A stretch of 64,000 nt of DNA from Scylla paramamosain (GCF_035594125.1 NC_087173.1:420001-484000); one strand, 5' to 3'. Shown: positions 1 through 12,298, numbered from the stretch's first letter. A program made the numbers and translations. The notes: generated from the letters alone by a model not told the origin.

Positions 1-109
1 GGAATTTTACCTTACTGTAACATCCTTAGTGTTTTTTTTTTTCTTTTCTTTTACGTGTTGAAGATTGGCAAGGGATCGTACTGTCTTAAAACAACAAAGA
101 AGTAGAAAA

Positions 110-325
<216 letters not shown>

Positions 326-1080
326 AGTCACACGAACTCCACAAATGTAAAATAAATTGGTCTCTTCCTTCTTTCCTATTTTTTTACGTTTTCATTTCTT
401 GAAATTACTTGTGTCTTTCTTCTGAGTTTCGCTTAAGCCTCTTTTTCTTTGCTTTTCTACGATTGTGTTTTCTTTTGCTTTCTGTTTTGCTGTCATTTTA
501 TATTCACGTGTAGTGTTGCTCCCTATTTATTTATTTATTTTTTTCATGCGACTTTTCCTCGCCGTATATTTATTATTTGTCATTACTCTTGTTGATCTTT
601 TATTTTCTCTTTTTAATCTCTCGTTTCCGTTTTTACTGTTTTTTTTAATTATATTTCACATTTATGAATTTCCCTTCTTCCGTTTCCATTATTCACTATG
701 TTATTACGTATTTCTGTTGGCTTGCATATTGAAATTACCTTTTTCCTCATCATTTTCTTTTCATTGCTCATCTTTTTAATCGATTCTTCCCATTCACCTT
801 TTTTTCAACTTTTTTTTTCAACTGTCTCCACGTCTTCCTCCAAAGAGGACAACATTTTCTGTTTCGTTACCAGCACTTTTGAAGGTAATTAATGTAAACA
901 CTCCACTACGTACAAGTAACAGGAAATCAGGGCCTGGTGTGGATTCTGAGGCAGCGGTGGTGATGGTGGTGGTAGTGATGGTGGTGGTGGTGGTGGTAGT
1001 AGTAGTGTTAAGTTCGTCCTAAGTCTTATCTTTCCACTCATTCCCTCCGTTTCTCGACATCATCCTCATCATTATCTTGA

Positions 1081-1083
<3 letters not shown>

Positions 1084-1160
<77 letters not shown>
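1084..1160. repeat. (CT)n microsatellite
   Basis: Uninterrupted CT dinucleotide tract of about 77 bases inside the expanded part of repeat unit 0. Confidence 0.97.
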
Positions 1161-1165
<5 letters not shown>

Positions 1166-1236
1166 TTCAATAAGAATAAGAGTAAGCATAATGAGTATTA
1201 GTACTAAGTATTATTCCTAATATAATAATAGCGAGG

Positions 1237-1625
<389 letters not shown>

Positions 1626-1826
1626 AATAGTATTAATAATTAATGAAATGGTCATGCAGGCTGCCATTTGCGTGGCTCGGAAACATTGCTTCCAGTGTGT
1701 CGGCTGATGACTTTGTTATCGTTGTGGTTGTTGGTGTTTTCATTACTGTTATATCTTGCTATACAAAAAAATAGGTAGTACTAGTAGTACTTGTTCTTGT
1801 TCTTTACTACTACTACTACTACTACA

Positions 1827-1952
1827 TTAAAATAATACCTCCACCCCATGTTTATTGATGTGTCAATTAGGGGCTCCATTACTTGGAGGTCATTAGCCCC
1901 AGCTCTCGCTAATGACTGTGGCATCCAACCATATCTAATACTCTATAATATA
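1827..1952 (-). repeat. 126-bp direct repeat, left copy (element 3' end)
   Basis: Matches 4918-5043 at 125 of 126 positions by eye; the only difference is C versus A in the GCTCTCG-TAATG context. On the minus strand it follows the ORF stop at 1976 and ends at CTA/TAG repeats, so it is the 3' untranslated end of the RT element. Confidence 0.9.
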
Positions 1953-1975
1953 AACATTAGTTGTTAACTATAAAT

Positions 1976-3457
1976 TCACTCTACCTCTACTCTATCTACT
2001 CTTATGCCACTCTCCACCACTGTAGCCTCGCAGTCGAGGCCTCCTAAGTCTGCAGGTATGGGAGTGGAATGCCTTGTCCCCCTGAGACACAGGAGGGCAG
2101 ATCTGAGGAGGGAGAATGAGAGACGGCACCTCATCCATGCGACGACATGGCTCCTTGGCTGGTGCTTCTTTTCTGCCATTAGGTCGGCTAGTCTTGAGTA
2201 GAAGTACTGAGCCTTGGAGCCCATCCCGCCAGATGTGGTGAAGACCAGAGGTGTGAAGCTGCCCTGGTCAACGTGTTGGATTCTCTCCCCATACGCTCGG
2301 ATCTTCTCCTGCTCATTCTTGCGGTGGGCGGCCTCCAGGGAGAGTTCGTGGTGACAGGCGGCCATCGGGTCAAAGATCCGTATGTCCATGAATGCTTTCT
2401 GTCCTCTTGTCCAGAACCCTCGTGCACTGACGTCGACTCGAGCCTCATTGGTGGTGTTGGCTGTTCTGTAGCGCAGGTGCTCGCCGTCTAGCGGCAGGAG
2501 GGTCGGTTCAGTGGAGACATCGTGGCACACCTCCCTGAGCATGCTGGCGGTCAGATCTCTCACCTCATCGTGCCTGATACGATGAGGTGCCTGATACGTC
2601 ATGGTGTGGTTGACGTCATTGGGGGAGCCACACACACAGGTACTGGGGAGTCCTTCCATCGGCCAGCCGTACCTCAGAGCAATGGCGTCGACAAATTCTT
2701 GTTTGTTGAGGCTGAAGCCCTTCGCTCTGATGGGCAGTGACGTTAGCCAGTTAGAGGCTCCCGTTTCCTGTGCAGTGAGGATTTTTCTCACTGTGGTTGC
2801 AGGTAGGATGTTTATCAGGTCTTCGAGACAGTTTCGTTGATGTTGTTGCCTATCTCTAGATATAATTCGTCCTTGCTCAGTGACTGCACTTTGGGCTATT
2901 TCACCATGTGCGTCCTGAGCAATGATCTTCTCTGTGAGGGACCTGGTGAGCTTGAGGGAGTTGAGGTTCTCCACAGTCGCCAACTTCTCAGGGGAGGTGA
3001 TTCCCATCCCGCCCAGTCTTGGTGGAAGTTCGAGCAGCGCCCTTTCCCCATCTCCGATGGTGTGGTATCTCAGTAACGCTGGGAGGAAGGTGTTCCTTAT
3101 CGAGACCTCCAGTGGTGCAAGGAGAGGGCTGATGCCTGGGATGGTGCGCATGGCGAATCTCCATCGATGCTGCAAGCCGTGGGTGTAGGCGGAGTAGGCT
3201 GCATGAGGCTCAGTCCTGGCCATGTCAGACAGGACTTCCACCTCATGTATCCACTCCTTCACCTTTTCTCCTATGTACTCCTTCTTGAACTCCTCTGTTC
3301 CGATGACAGCACCCAGATGCCGTTGTCCATCCTTTGTTATTATAACTCCACTGCCACTGAAGCTATCCACTGCACTGTCATAGTGTTCAGGCTTTACAAT
3401 AAGGACGGACTTAGCGGCATTGGGTGTGTACCCTATGATGGGACCATTGTCGTTCAC
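1976..3457 (-). CDS. RT thumb region plus PD-(D/E)XK-like nuclease, C-terminal frame
   Basis: This 493-codon frame begins with the end of the palm (GPIIGYTPNAAKS, then LIVKPEH). It continues through a helical thumb with a PPRLGGMGI motif at about residues 140-150, a Cys-x-Cys-Gly...His motif at about residue 275, and a nuclease-like segment: ARVDVSARGFW, then FMDIRIFDP, then EK...Y plus FTPLVFTTSGGMG at about residues 330-420. Spaced acidic residues followed by a lysine fit a restriction-like endonuclease fold, which in R2-type elements nicks the target to prime reverse transcription. The zinc ligand usually expected after the His is not obvious. The start Met is not a natural start, since the frame is the continuation of 3411-4850 after a one-base shift. 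The nuclease call is inference from motif layout. Confidence 0.7.
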   Translation of the reverse strand: MNDNGPIIGYTPNAAKSVLIVKPEHYDSAVDSFSGSGVIITKDGQRHLGAVIGTEEFKKEYIGEKVKEWIHEVEVLSDMARTEPHAAYSAYTHGLQHRWRFAMRTIPGISPLLAPLEVSIRNTFLPALLRYHTIGDGERALLELPPRLGGMGITSPEKLATVENLNSLKLTRSLTEKIIAQDAHGEIAQSAVTEQGRIISRDRQQHQRNCLEDLINILPATTVRKILTAQETGASNWLTSLPIRAKGFSLNKQEFVDAIALRYGWPMEGLPSTCVCGSPNDVNHTMTYQAPHRIRHDEVRDLTASMLREVCHDVSTEPTLLPLDGEHLRYRTANTTNEARVDVSARGFWTRGQKAFMDIRIFDPMAACHHELSLEAAHRKNEQEKIRAYGERIQHVDQGSFTPLVFTTSGGMGSKAQYFYSRLADLMAEKKHQPRSHVVAWMRCRLSFSLLRSALLCLRGTRHSTPIPADLGGLDCEATVVESGIRVDRVEVE

Positions 3458-4850
3458 TAAGCCCCACCATTTTTTTCAAGTCTGTTATTTTGCCGGCCCC
3501 TGACAGGTCATCCGCGTATGCCACTTGCTTCACACTCGTCTTCTCATATGAGATAACTTGTTGCAGCACTGAAAGTCCGAGGGCGTACATCGCCATGGCC
3601 ACTGGGTCACCTTGTGTTGTCCCTTCCATGGACTTTAACACCTTAACACTATTACCACTATTACTACATATGTACAAATCCGAGGGGTCACTATATGTGT
3701 TTTCTACATATTGTGCCAGAGAGGGACATTTTACTCGAATGTTGTGAAGCATTGTTTTTCTGTTAATAGTGTTGAAAGCGTTTTTGGCGTCCACTAATAA
3801 CACCGCTTCACAATTGTCTTCACTGAACATTTCCCTCATAGCGTGGATGGCGGCTTCCCCTCCTGCCTGCTGTCCTGCACATACTTGCAGGTTCCCCGCT
3901 GCCCTCCTTACGTCGTCCTTGACCACCGTCATGACGCATTTACCCACGATGCGTCTTATCACCTCGCCGATGCCAATTGGTCTGCATCCCGGGTTTTTGT
4001 CCAGCGGGATTAATCGGCATGCGGTGAGAGCCTCGACGTGGTGACAATTTGTGGTGGCAAGCTTCCTCGCCAGTGCTGCCAGGGCGCCGCATAGGTCGTT
4101 AGCGGCGCTGCCACAGAGTGCGCCGCTCAACAGGCGACGCCACCCTCTAGCGTCTAGTCCTGAGGGACCAGCACTGCCGTGTGTCTGGAGAGACTTCTTC
4201 CAGATCATCTCTCCAGTTATCACCTCGTAGATGACATCATTTGGCTTGCGGAAAGGCCCCTGCATCCTGAGGCCCTCCTCGTCACTGGGGGGAGGATGTT
4301 TTTCCTTCAGCAGGTGGATGGTTTCCCTGGTGAGGGGCAACACTCCACCTGACTGCTGTTCATTAAGTGCCCGCAGAGCCCTGGACACCTGTCCTTGCCG
4401 CATATTGCCAGCGAAATTACGGGCTTTGTCTTCCTGCCTTTGTTGGTTTCCTGATGGTCTTGGCAGCCTCTTCTGGATGGCTCGGGCTTCCTCCAGGAGC
4501 TCATCCAGTTGGTTGTTCTGCCATAGACCCACTCTTCTTGCGACGGCTTTCACGTTTTCCGCCACCTTCGCATTTCTATGTGTCTTTTGAAAGAAGAGTT
4601 TTGGCAGTGTGAAGAATAATTTCATCGCATACGGTGCGAGGGGTGACTCTTGTAAGTAATTCTTGAGGAGGATGACCATCTCTTGTACAATTTTGTTGGT
4701 GGCTGCACACTTTGGTGGATCGAACAGATGACATGTCGACCACCCAACTAATTCTGTGTAAGTGTTGTTCACCCACATGGTTGTTTCTTCTTCTGTTAGT
4801 CCTTTCCAGACTAAGTTTCTCCTCCCGTTTGTATGTCTCGCGGCGTACAT
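3411..4850 (-). CDS. Reverse transcriptase, N-terminal frame of the RT-nuclease element
   Basis: The 479-codon frame holds the RT fingers and palm. In order it has a GPSGLDARGWRRL block, the fingers motif CRLIPLDKNPGCRPIGIGE, palm motif A with its Asp in LLVDAKNAFNTINR, motif B GTTQGDPVAMAMYALG and the catalytic YADD (motif C) near the end. It would copy element RNA into DNA at the target. The frame stops shortly after YADD because of a shift in a run of seven A on the coding strand (about 3470-3476); the protein logic resumes in the frame of 1976-3457. The open frame continues without a stop upstream of the ATG at 4850 to the edge of the CTA repeat, so the true start may be lost. It lies head-to-tail with the nuclease frame. 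Confidence 0.8.
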   Translation of the reverse strand: MYAARHTNGRRNLVWKGLTEEETTMWVNNTYTELVGWSTCHLFDPPKCAATNKIVQEMVILLKNYLQESPLAPYAMKLFFTLPKLFFQKTHRNAKVAENVKAVARRVGLWQNNQLDELLEEARAIQKRLPRPSGNQQRQEDKARNFAGNMRQGQVSRALRALNEQQSGGVLPLTRETIHLLKEKHPPPSDEEGLRMQGPFRKPNDVIYEVITGEMIWKKSLQTHGSAGPSGLDARGWRRLLSGALCGSAANDLCGALAALARKLATTNCHHVEALTACRLIPLDKNPGCRPIGIGEVIRRIVGKCVMTVVKDDVRRAAGNLQVCAGQQAGGEAAIHAMREMFSEDNCEAVLLVDAKNAFNTINRKTMLHNIRVKCPSLAQYVENTYSDPSDLYICSNSGNSVKVLKSMEGTTQGDPVAMAMYALGLSVLQQVISYEKTSVKQVAYADDLSGAGKITDLKKMVGLSERQWSHHRVHTQCR

Positions 4851-4917
4851 GTTGTGTTGCGGTAGCGATGGGGCGTGTTGTGACTACTACTACTACTACT
4901 ACTACTACTATTACTAT

Positions 4918-5043
4918 TTAAAATAATACCTCCACCCCATGTTTATTGATGTGTCAATTAGGGGCTCCATTACTTGGAGGTCATTAGCCCCAGCTCTCGA
5001 TAATGACTGTGGCATCCAACCATATCTAATACTCTATAATATA
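4918..5043 (-). repeat. 126-bp direct repeat, right copy (upstream 3' end or pseudo-LTR)
   Basis: Second copy of the 1827-1952 segment in the same orientation, flanked on both sides by CTA repeats. It is either the 3' remnant of an earlier head-to-tail copy of the element or a terminal direct repeat of one element (as pseudo-LTRs are in Penelope-like elements). The sequence alone does not decide. Confidence 0.85.
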
Positions 5044-5094
5044 CTACTATTACTACTACTACTACTACTACTCCTATTACTACTACTGCTATTT

Positions 5095-5164
<70 letters not shown>

Positions 5165-5214
5165 GCTACTACTACTTCTACTACTACTGCTACTACTACT
5201 ACTACTACTACTAT

Positions 5215-5249
<35 letters not shown>

Positions 5250-5250
5250 G

Positions 5251-5281
<31 letters not shown>
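5044..5281. repeat. (CTA)n microsatellite
   Basis: A long CTA trinucleotide tract with scattered variants (CTG, CTT, ATT). It is the 3' flank of the RT-nuclease insertion. The bases after it, 5282-5359, align with 7717-7789 and 38270-38352, which follow the same tract in the paralogous units. Confidence 0.93.
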
Positions 5282-5282
<1 letters not shown>

Positions 5283-5378
5283 ATTCTGTTGCTTCTGGTT
5301 TAGCTACTGTTCAAGATACTAATTTATACACCAAGATAACCAGCTGTGCTTATGATTCGCGTGAATAACTATCACCAT

Positions 5379-6536
5379 AGATAATGGTGATAGCTATGAC
5401 ATCTTATATCCGGACTTTACTAAAGGTTAGGACACACGGGATAGATGGGAAGGTGTTGGGCTGGATAGGGTCATGGCTTAGTGACAGGCGACAAAGAGTT
5501 GTAATAAACGGCTCGAAATCTGAGTGGACTCATGTAATTAGTGGGGTGCCCCAGGTATCAGTATTAGGGCCATTGTTATTTCTAATATATATCAATGACT
5601 TGGATAGTGGAATTAGTAGTGATGTTAGTATATTTGCGGATGACACAAAGATAGGTAGATTAATTATGTCAAAATCGGATGCCATCTCCTTACAGGCAGA
5701 TTTAGATAGAATGAATGAATGGACGAACGGATGGCAATTGCAATTTAATATCAATAAATGCAAAGTAATTAGCGTAGGTAGAGGAAACCCACACAGTAGG
5801 TACACATTAAACAACCAAACTCTGGTAGGTACAGGGTACAAGAAAGATTTAGGAGTTATGGTTAGATCTTAACTCCGTCTAGGGAAACAATGCATAGAAG
5901 CCAGAGACAGGGTAAATAGGGTACTAGATTTAATTTTTAGGAGTGTTAAAAGCAGATGTCCGGAAGTAATATTAAAGTTATACTTGGCGCTGGTCAGACC
6001 TCATCTAGACTACGTTGTGCAGTTCTGGTCCCCACATTACAGGAAAGATATATGTCTATTAGAATCAGTACAGAGGAGAACGACTAAAAGCATACATGGG
6101 ATGAGGAGTATTCCTTATGAGGCGAGATTGAAGTTGTTAAATTTACATTCTTTAGAAAGACATAGGTTAAGAGGGGACCTGATAGAAGTCTTTAAGTGGC
6201 ATAAAGGTTATAACAAGGGGGATGTAGGCAAAGTTCTTAGGATCAGCAACCTGGGTAGAACAAGAAATAATGGGTTCAAGCTTGAAAAATTTAGATTTAG
6301 GAAGGAGATAAGAAAAAATTGGTTCTCAAATAAAGTGGTAGATGAGTGGAACGGACTCAGTAGTCACGTTGTTAGTGCTAGGACACTAGAGAGCCTTAAG
6401 AGAAGATTAGACAGTTTTATGGATGGTGATAATAGATGGAAATAGGTAGGTATATTTCATACAGGGACTGCCACGTGTAATCCTGGTTGCTTCTTGCAGC
6501 TTCCCTTATTTCTTATGTTATGTTCTTAAGTGAAAA
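5379..6536 (+). mobile_element. CR1-like LINE fragment, 5'-truncated
   Basis: The fragment starts inside RT motif A (a segment reading [10 protein letters not shown]) and runs to a 3' end resembling the tail of the longer minus-strand copy at 45764-48797: a GGGACTGCCACGTGTAA block, then TTCTTATG-rich sequence. A short internal deletion removes the residues after motif A (those reading AFDKVPH in the longer copy). A 10-bp inverted repeat (5369-5378 against 5384-5393) lies at the 5' junction. The 3' end is followed by a short A run and then (TA)n. Confidence 0.8.
5384..6445 (+). pseudogene. CR1-like LINE ORF2, RT palm to C-terminus, one stop
   Basis: One frame runs from 5384 to 6445, broken only by TAA at 5870-5872. 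It shows [20 protein letters not shown] (motif B; the usual Gly after GVPQ is replaced by Val), FADDTKIG (motif C, FADD), a thumb with NKCKVISVG, and a C-terminal region with PHLDYVVQFWSPHYRKD and a conserved WNGLSSHVV segment. These are typical of the C-terminal part of CR1/L2-group LINE reverse transcriptases. It is non-functional: it lacks the endonuclease and the motif A aspartates and carries a stop. Confidence 0.85.
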
Positions 6537-6544
6537 AAAAACAC

Positions 6545-7940
<1,396 letters not shown>

Positions 7941-8069
7941 TATATGGTAAATATTTGGAAAGAATTGCCCTCCAACGTACTCAGGTCGAATACAATAGAA
8001 ACATTTAAAAATCGCCTTGGTAAATATCTAATGTCAAATCCCCGGTTGTCACTGTTCAACTCCTTATAA
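7941..8069 (+). pseudogene. LINE ORF2 C-terminal remnant
   Basis: The frame from 7941 to the stop at 8067-8069 encodes [20 protein letters not shown] followed by a short tail. This closely resembles the last residues of CR1-group ORF2 proteins (compare WNGLSSHVV and the downstream LKRRLD in the 5.4-kb copy). Everything upstream is missing and replaced by TA repeats. Only the 3' terminus of the LINE is represented. Confidence 0.75.
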
Positions 8070-8599
8070 AAATCTTACCGCGGATATTTAGTCTTTCGGT
8101 GTGATTACATCTGTCATCTGATGAGGGTATATGTGACTGAGGAAGAAAAACAACTAATTCACAAAAAAAGAAAATGAATCACATTAAAGAGACCTTGGTG
8201 ATGGCTAGGTTCCTCGGCGACTTGCTGCTGACCCCGTCACAATAATGGTATAAAGAATGGAGTCCTTGCTGGGGCAACTAACCCATCCCTATAGTCACCT
8301 AGTAAACATGTATCCCACTCAGTCATATTTAAGGAGGAGGAAACGTCTCATCTGATATCAATAATAAAAACAGGACCGTATGTAGACTAGATGTGATAGA
8401 AGTAGAAATCATCTCTTAATTACTTTCCTCTCAAATTACGTTTTTTTTTTTTTTTTTTATGGAAATGTTATTTCCCTTTTCCTGCCAGCTTCTGCAGGAT
8501 CGATGGGAGCGTGGATGGAGAGGAGACGTCTGTGCTATCTTGTCTTTCATCTTTTTATATCCTGCATGAGTCTGCTCCCGGGAATTAGGTATTGTGAGG
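8070..8599. other. No gene seen; possible LINE 3' flank and poly-T
   Basis: Unique-looking AT-rich sequence following the LINE end, with an 18-base T run at about 8441-8458. The GTCTGTGCTATCTTGTCTTTC stretch near 8527 resembles the tail of the LINE remnant near 55960 (TTCTGTGCTATCCTTTGTC), so part may be LINE-derived. No open frame with coding character was found. Confidence 0.5.
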
Positions 8600-11500
8600 T
8601 CTAAAGCACTATTCAGGGGGTGCTGTGAACTTATCATTAAACCCAGCTGTGACCTCACTGAACGTTTCCCTTTGTGTCTCACAACACAAGGGGGTAGTCA
8701 CAGCCTGCCCTCTAAAGACAACTCTCTTCCTCCACACAAAACTACAAGCACCTAATAACACACACACCCTTCACTCAAAAAATTTTAAAATCATGGCGAC
8801 TCCTACACGAGCCTCGGAGTCCCCATCTGGGGAGGGGACCATAAATGTCCCCAGGTCGGACTGGCTTTCCGTCGACGACCCTAAGTGTCTTGACACCCCC
8901 CTCAACTTTTTCTTCATTAACTTCTGCAACATTCGCAGTCTAAGATCTAATTTTCAATCTGCAGAACACCACCTCTCCTCTTCTAAACCTCATCTTCTTT
9001 TCCTCACTGAAACTCAGGTGTCTGAGGCAACTGACAGTAGCCCCTTTTCTGTTCCCTCCTACTTTCTCTATCCTCATTTTCGATCCAAAGCTGGATGCTG
9101 CGTTTATGTGCGCAATGATTTAACCTGCTCTCGTGCCCACGCTCTTGAATCTTCCGAGTTTTCCACCATCTGGCTACGACTACAGAGTCATTCTCATACT
9201 AAATTTATCTGTGCTGTATACCTCTCTCCTAACTCCTCTGACTATAAGAAATTCTTTGACTAATTAACTTCCAAAGTGGAGCACATTCTGACCCTCTTCC
9301 CTTTTGCAGAGATCTCCATTCTTGGAGACTTCAATGTTCACCACCAGCTTTGGCTTTCCTCTCCCTTCACTGACCATCCTGGTGAACTAGCCTACAACTT
9401 TGCTATCCTCCATGAACTAGAGCAATTGGTGCAACACCCTACTCGTATTCCTGACCGTCTTGGAGATACGCCCAACATTCTTGACCTTTTCCTGACCTCT
9501 AATCCTTCTGCTTATGCCGTCACCCTTTCTTCTCCGTTGGGCTCCTCCGATCACAATCTCATATCTTTATCTTGTCCTATCACTCCAATCCCTCCTCAGG
9601 ATCCCCCTAAGCGAAGGTGCCTCTGGCGTTTTGCCTCTGCTAGTTGGGGGGACCTGAGGAGGTATTTTGCTGATTTTCCTTGGAATGACTACTGCTTCCG
9701 TGTCAGGGAGCCGTCTTTGTGTCCTGAGCGCATAACAGAGGTGATAGTGTCTGGCATGGAGGCGTACATTCCTCACTCTTTTTCTCGTCCTAAACCTTCT
9801 AAACCTTGGTTTAACACAGCCTGTTCTCGTGCTATACATGATAGAGAGGTGGCCCACAAAAGGTACTTAAGCCTTCCTTCACCAGAATCTCACGCACTTT
9901 ATATTTCTGCCCGGAACCATGCCAAGTCTGTTCTCCAACTAGCCAAAAACTCCTTCATTAACAGAAAATGTCAAAACCTTTCAAGATCTAACTCCCCTCG
10001 CGATTTCTGGCATCTAGCCAAAAATATCTCCAATAACTTTACTTCTTCTTCTTTCCCTCCTCTACTTCAACCAGATGGCACCACTGCTATCACAATTATT
10101 TCTAAAGCTGAACTCTTTGCTCAAACCTTTGCTAAAAGCTCTACCTTGGACGATTCTGGGCTTGTTCCTCCCTCTCCTCCACCCTCTGACTACTTCATGC
10201 CACGTATTAAAATTCTTCGTAATGATGTTTTCCATGCCCTCGCTGGCATAAACCCTCGGAAGGCTTATGGACCTGATGGGGTCCCTCCTATTGTTCTCCG
10301 AAACTGTGCCTCCATGCTTGCACCTTGCCTAGTCAAACTCTTTCAGCTCTGTCTGTCAACATCTACCTTTCCTTCTTGCTGGAAGTTTGCCTACATTCAA
10401 CCTGTTCCTAAAAAGGGTGACCGCTCTAATCCCTCAAACTACCGTCCTATTGCTTTAATTTCCTGCTTATCTAAAGTTTTTGAATCTATCCTCAACATGA
10501 AGATTCTTAAACATCTATCACTTCACAAACTTCTATCTGATCGCCAGTATGGGTTCCGTCAAGGCCGCTCTACTGGTGATCTTCTGGCTTTCCTTACTGA
10601 GTCTTGGTCATCCTCTTTTAGAGACTTTGGTGAAACTTTTGCTGTTGCCTTGGACATATCAAAAGCCTTTGATAGAGTCTGGCACAAGGCTTTGATTTCC
10701 AAACTACCCTCCTACGGTTTCTATCCTTCTCTCTGTAACTTCATCTCAAGTTTTTTTTCTGACCGTTCTATTGCTGCTGTGGTAGACGGTCACTGTTCTT
10801 CTCTTAAATCTATTAACAGTGGTGTTCCTCAGGGTTCTGTCCTGTCACCCACTCTCTTCTTATTATTCATTAATGATCTAAACCAAACTTCTTGTCCTAT
10901 CCACTCTTATGCTGATGATACCACCCTGCACTTTTCCACATCTTTTCATAGACGTCCAACCCTTCAGGAGGTAAACATATCACGCAGGGAAGCCACAGAA
11001 CGCCTGACTTCTGATCTTTCTAAAATTTCTGATTGGGGCAGAGCAAACTTGGTATTGTTCAATGCCTCAAAAACTCAATTCCTCCATCTATCAACTCGAC
11101 ACAATCTTCCAGACAACTATCCCCTCTTCTTCAATGACACTCAACTGTCCCCCTCTTCTACACTGAACATCCTCAGTCTGTCCTTTACTTATAATCTGAA
11201 CTGGAAACTTCACATCTCATCTCTAGCTAAAACAGCTTCTATGAAGTTAGGTGTTCTGAGACGTCTCCGCCAGTTTCTCTCACCCCCCCAGCTGCTAACT
11301 CTGTACAAGGGCCTTATCCGTCCATGTATGGAGTATGCTTCACATGTCTGGGGGGGTTCCACTCATACTGCTCTTCTAGACAGGGTGGAATCAAAAGCTT
11401 TTCGTCTCATCAACTCCTCTCCTCTAACTGACTGTCTTCAGCCCCTCTCTCACCGCCGCAATGTTGCATATCTAGCTGTCTTCTACCGCTATTTTCATGC

Positions 11501-11861
11501 CAACTGCTCTTCTGATCTTGCTAACTGCATGCCTCCCCTCCTTCCGCGGCCTCGCTGCACAAGACTTTCTTCTTTCTCTCACCCCTATTCTGTCCACCTC
11601 TCTAATGCAAGAGTTAACCAGTATTCTCAATCATTCATCCCTTTCTCTGGTAAACTCTGGAACTCCTTGCCTGCTTCTGTATTTCCACCTTCCTATGACT
11701 TGAATTCCTTCAAGAGGGAGGTTTCAAGACACTTATCCACCAATTTTTGACCACTGCTTTGAATCTTTTAAGGGACTGGCATTTCAGTGGGCATTTTTTT
11801 TATTAGATTTTTGTTGCCCTTGGCCAGTATCCTTCCTACATGAAAAAAAAAAAAAAAAATT
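8600..11861 (+). mobile_element. Jockey/I-like LINE, nearly full length for ORF2
   Basis: An endonuclease-RT LINE whose reading frame spans 8793-11750. It is followed by a 90-base 3' region ending in a 17-base A tail (about 11844-11860). The 3' region is shared with the nested copy at 61771-62680. This element is absent from the paralogous position near 38545, where sequence equivalent to 8008 joins sequence equivalent to 12249. The 5' limit is uncertain: no ORF1 is visible upstream and target-site duplications could not be fixed by eye. Confidence 0.8.
8793..11750 (+). pseudogene. Jockey/I-like LINE ORF2: AP-endonuclease and reverse transcriptase, one stop
   Basis: One continuous frame of about 986 codons with a single in-frame TAA at 9261-9263. 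The ATG at 8793 has A at -3 and G at +4 and is the likely start. The N-terminal part is an AP-type endonuclease: NFCNIRSLRSN, LTETQ (catalytic Glu), then after the stop ILGDFNVHH and SSDHNLIS. The RT part has [29 protein letters not shown] (motif A), [20 protein letters not shown] (motif B) and YADDTT (motif C). The C-terminus ends after [14 protein letters not shown], and no RNase H domain follows. The protein would nick chromosomal DNA and prime reverse transcription there. It is otherwise uncorrupted, so the stop is recent. Confidence 0.88.
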
Positions 11862-12245
11862 GTAGTTCTACGGTGATAAATGATATCTCAGTGTGACCTT
11901 TGCAATATCTTCATATATTTATGAAAGCTTTTGTTACTGTGGAGTTTGGTTGAAATATTATTATTGTTTTTTTTTTCTTTTTTTTTTTAGATTTTTTTCG
12001 TTGTATTTGTCCAGCACATTTTTGTTTATGCACTAAAAAAGAAAGTGATAATTTAAATCCCGAACTTTAATTTCATATCCATAAAGAACTTTAAATTAGA
12101 GATTGAAACGAAGAAGGACTCCTTAACGTGTGGGAAGTGCCTGCCAACCTGCTATGGAGGGTGTGCTGCGTAAATCATGATTGTATAGGAGCGTGATGTA
12201 ACCTGTTCACACTGATACCACTTACAGACAAGCCTTCAAGTACCT
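11862..12245. other. No gene seen
   Basis: AT-rich sequence between the LINE A tail and the start of the segmental duplication. I see no repeats shared with other parts of the window and no coding frame. Confidence 0.5.
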
Positions 12246-12296
12246 TGGTATTTCGTAGTAGTGGGTTAAATAATGTTTTGGCATATTTAGATAATC

Positions 12297-12298
<2 letters not shown>

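Larger units (their letters stand above)
1827..4916 (-). mobile_element. RT element with C-terminal nuclease-like domain, inside a (CTA)n tract
   Basis: A minus-strand retroelement made of two overlapping frames (3411-4850, then 1976-3457) and a 3' region of about 150 bases. It sits between CTA repeats: 1805-1825 on its 3' side and 4883-4916 on its 5' side. The equivalent (CTA)n in the paralogous units at 7641-7716 and 38237-38269 is uninterrupted, so those are empty sites. The first 126 bases of the plus-strand interval (the element's 3' end) are repeated at 4918-5043, just upstream of the element's 5' end. The order RT, Cys/His motif, then PD-(D/E)XK-like nuclease resembles non-LTR elements with a restriction-like endonuclease (R2/R4/NeSL group). 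The Dong element of the R4 clade is known to insert in a trinucleotide repeat. The clade assignment is inference. There is no N-terminal zinc finger, so the copy may be 5'-truncated. Confidence 0.7.
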
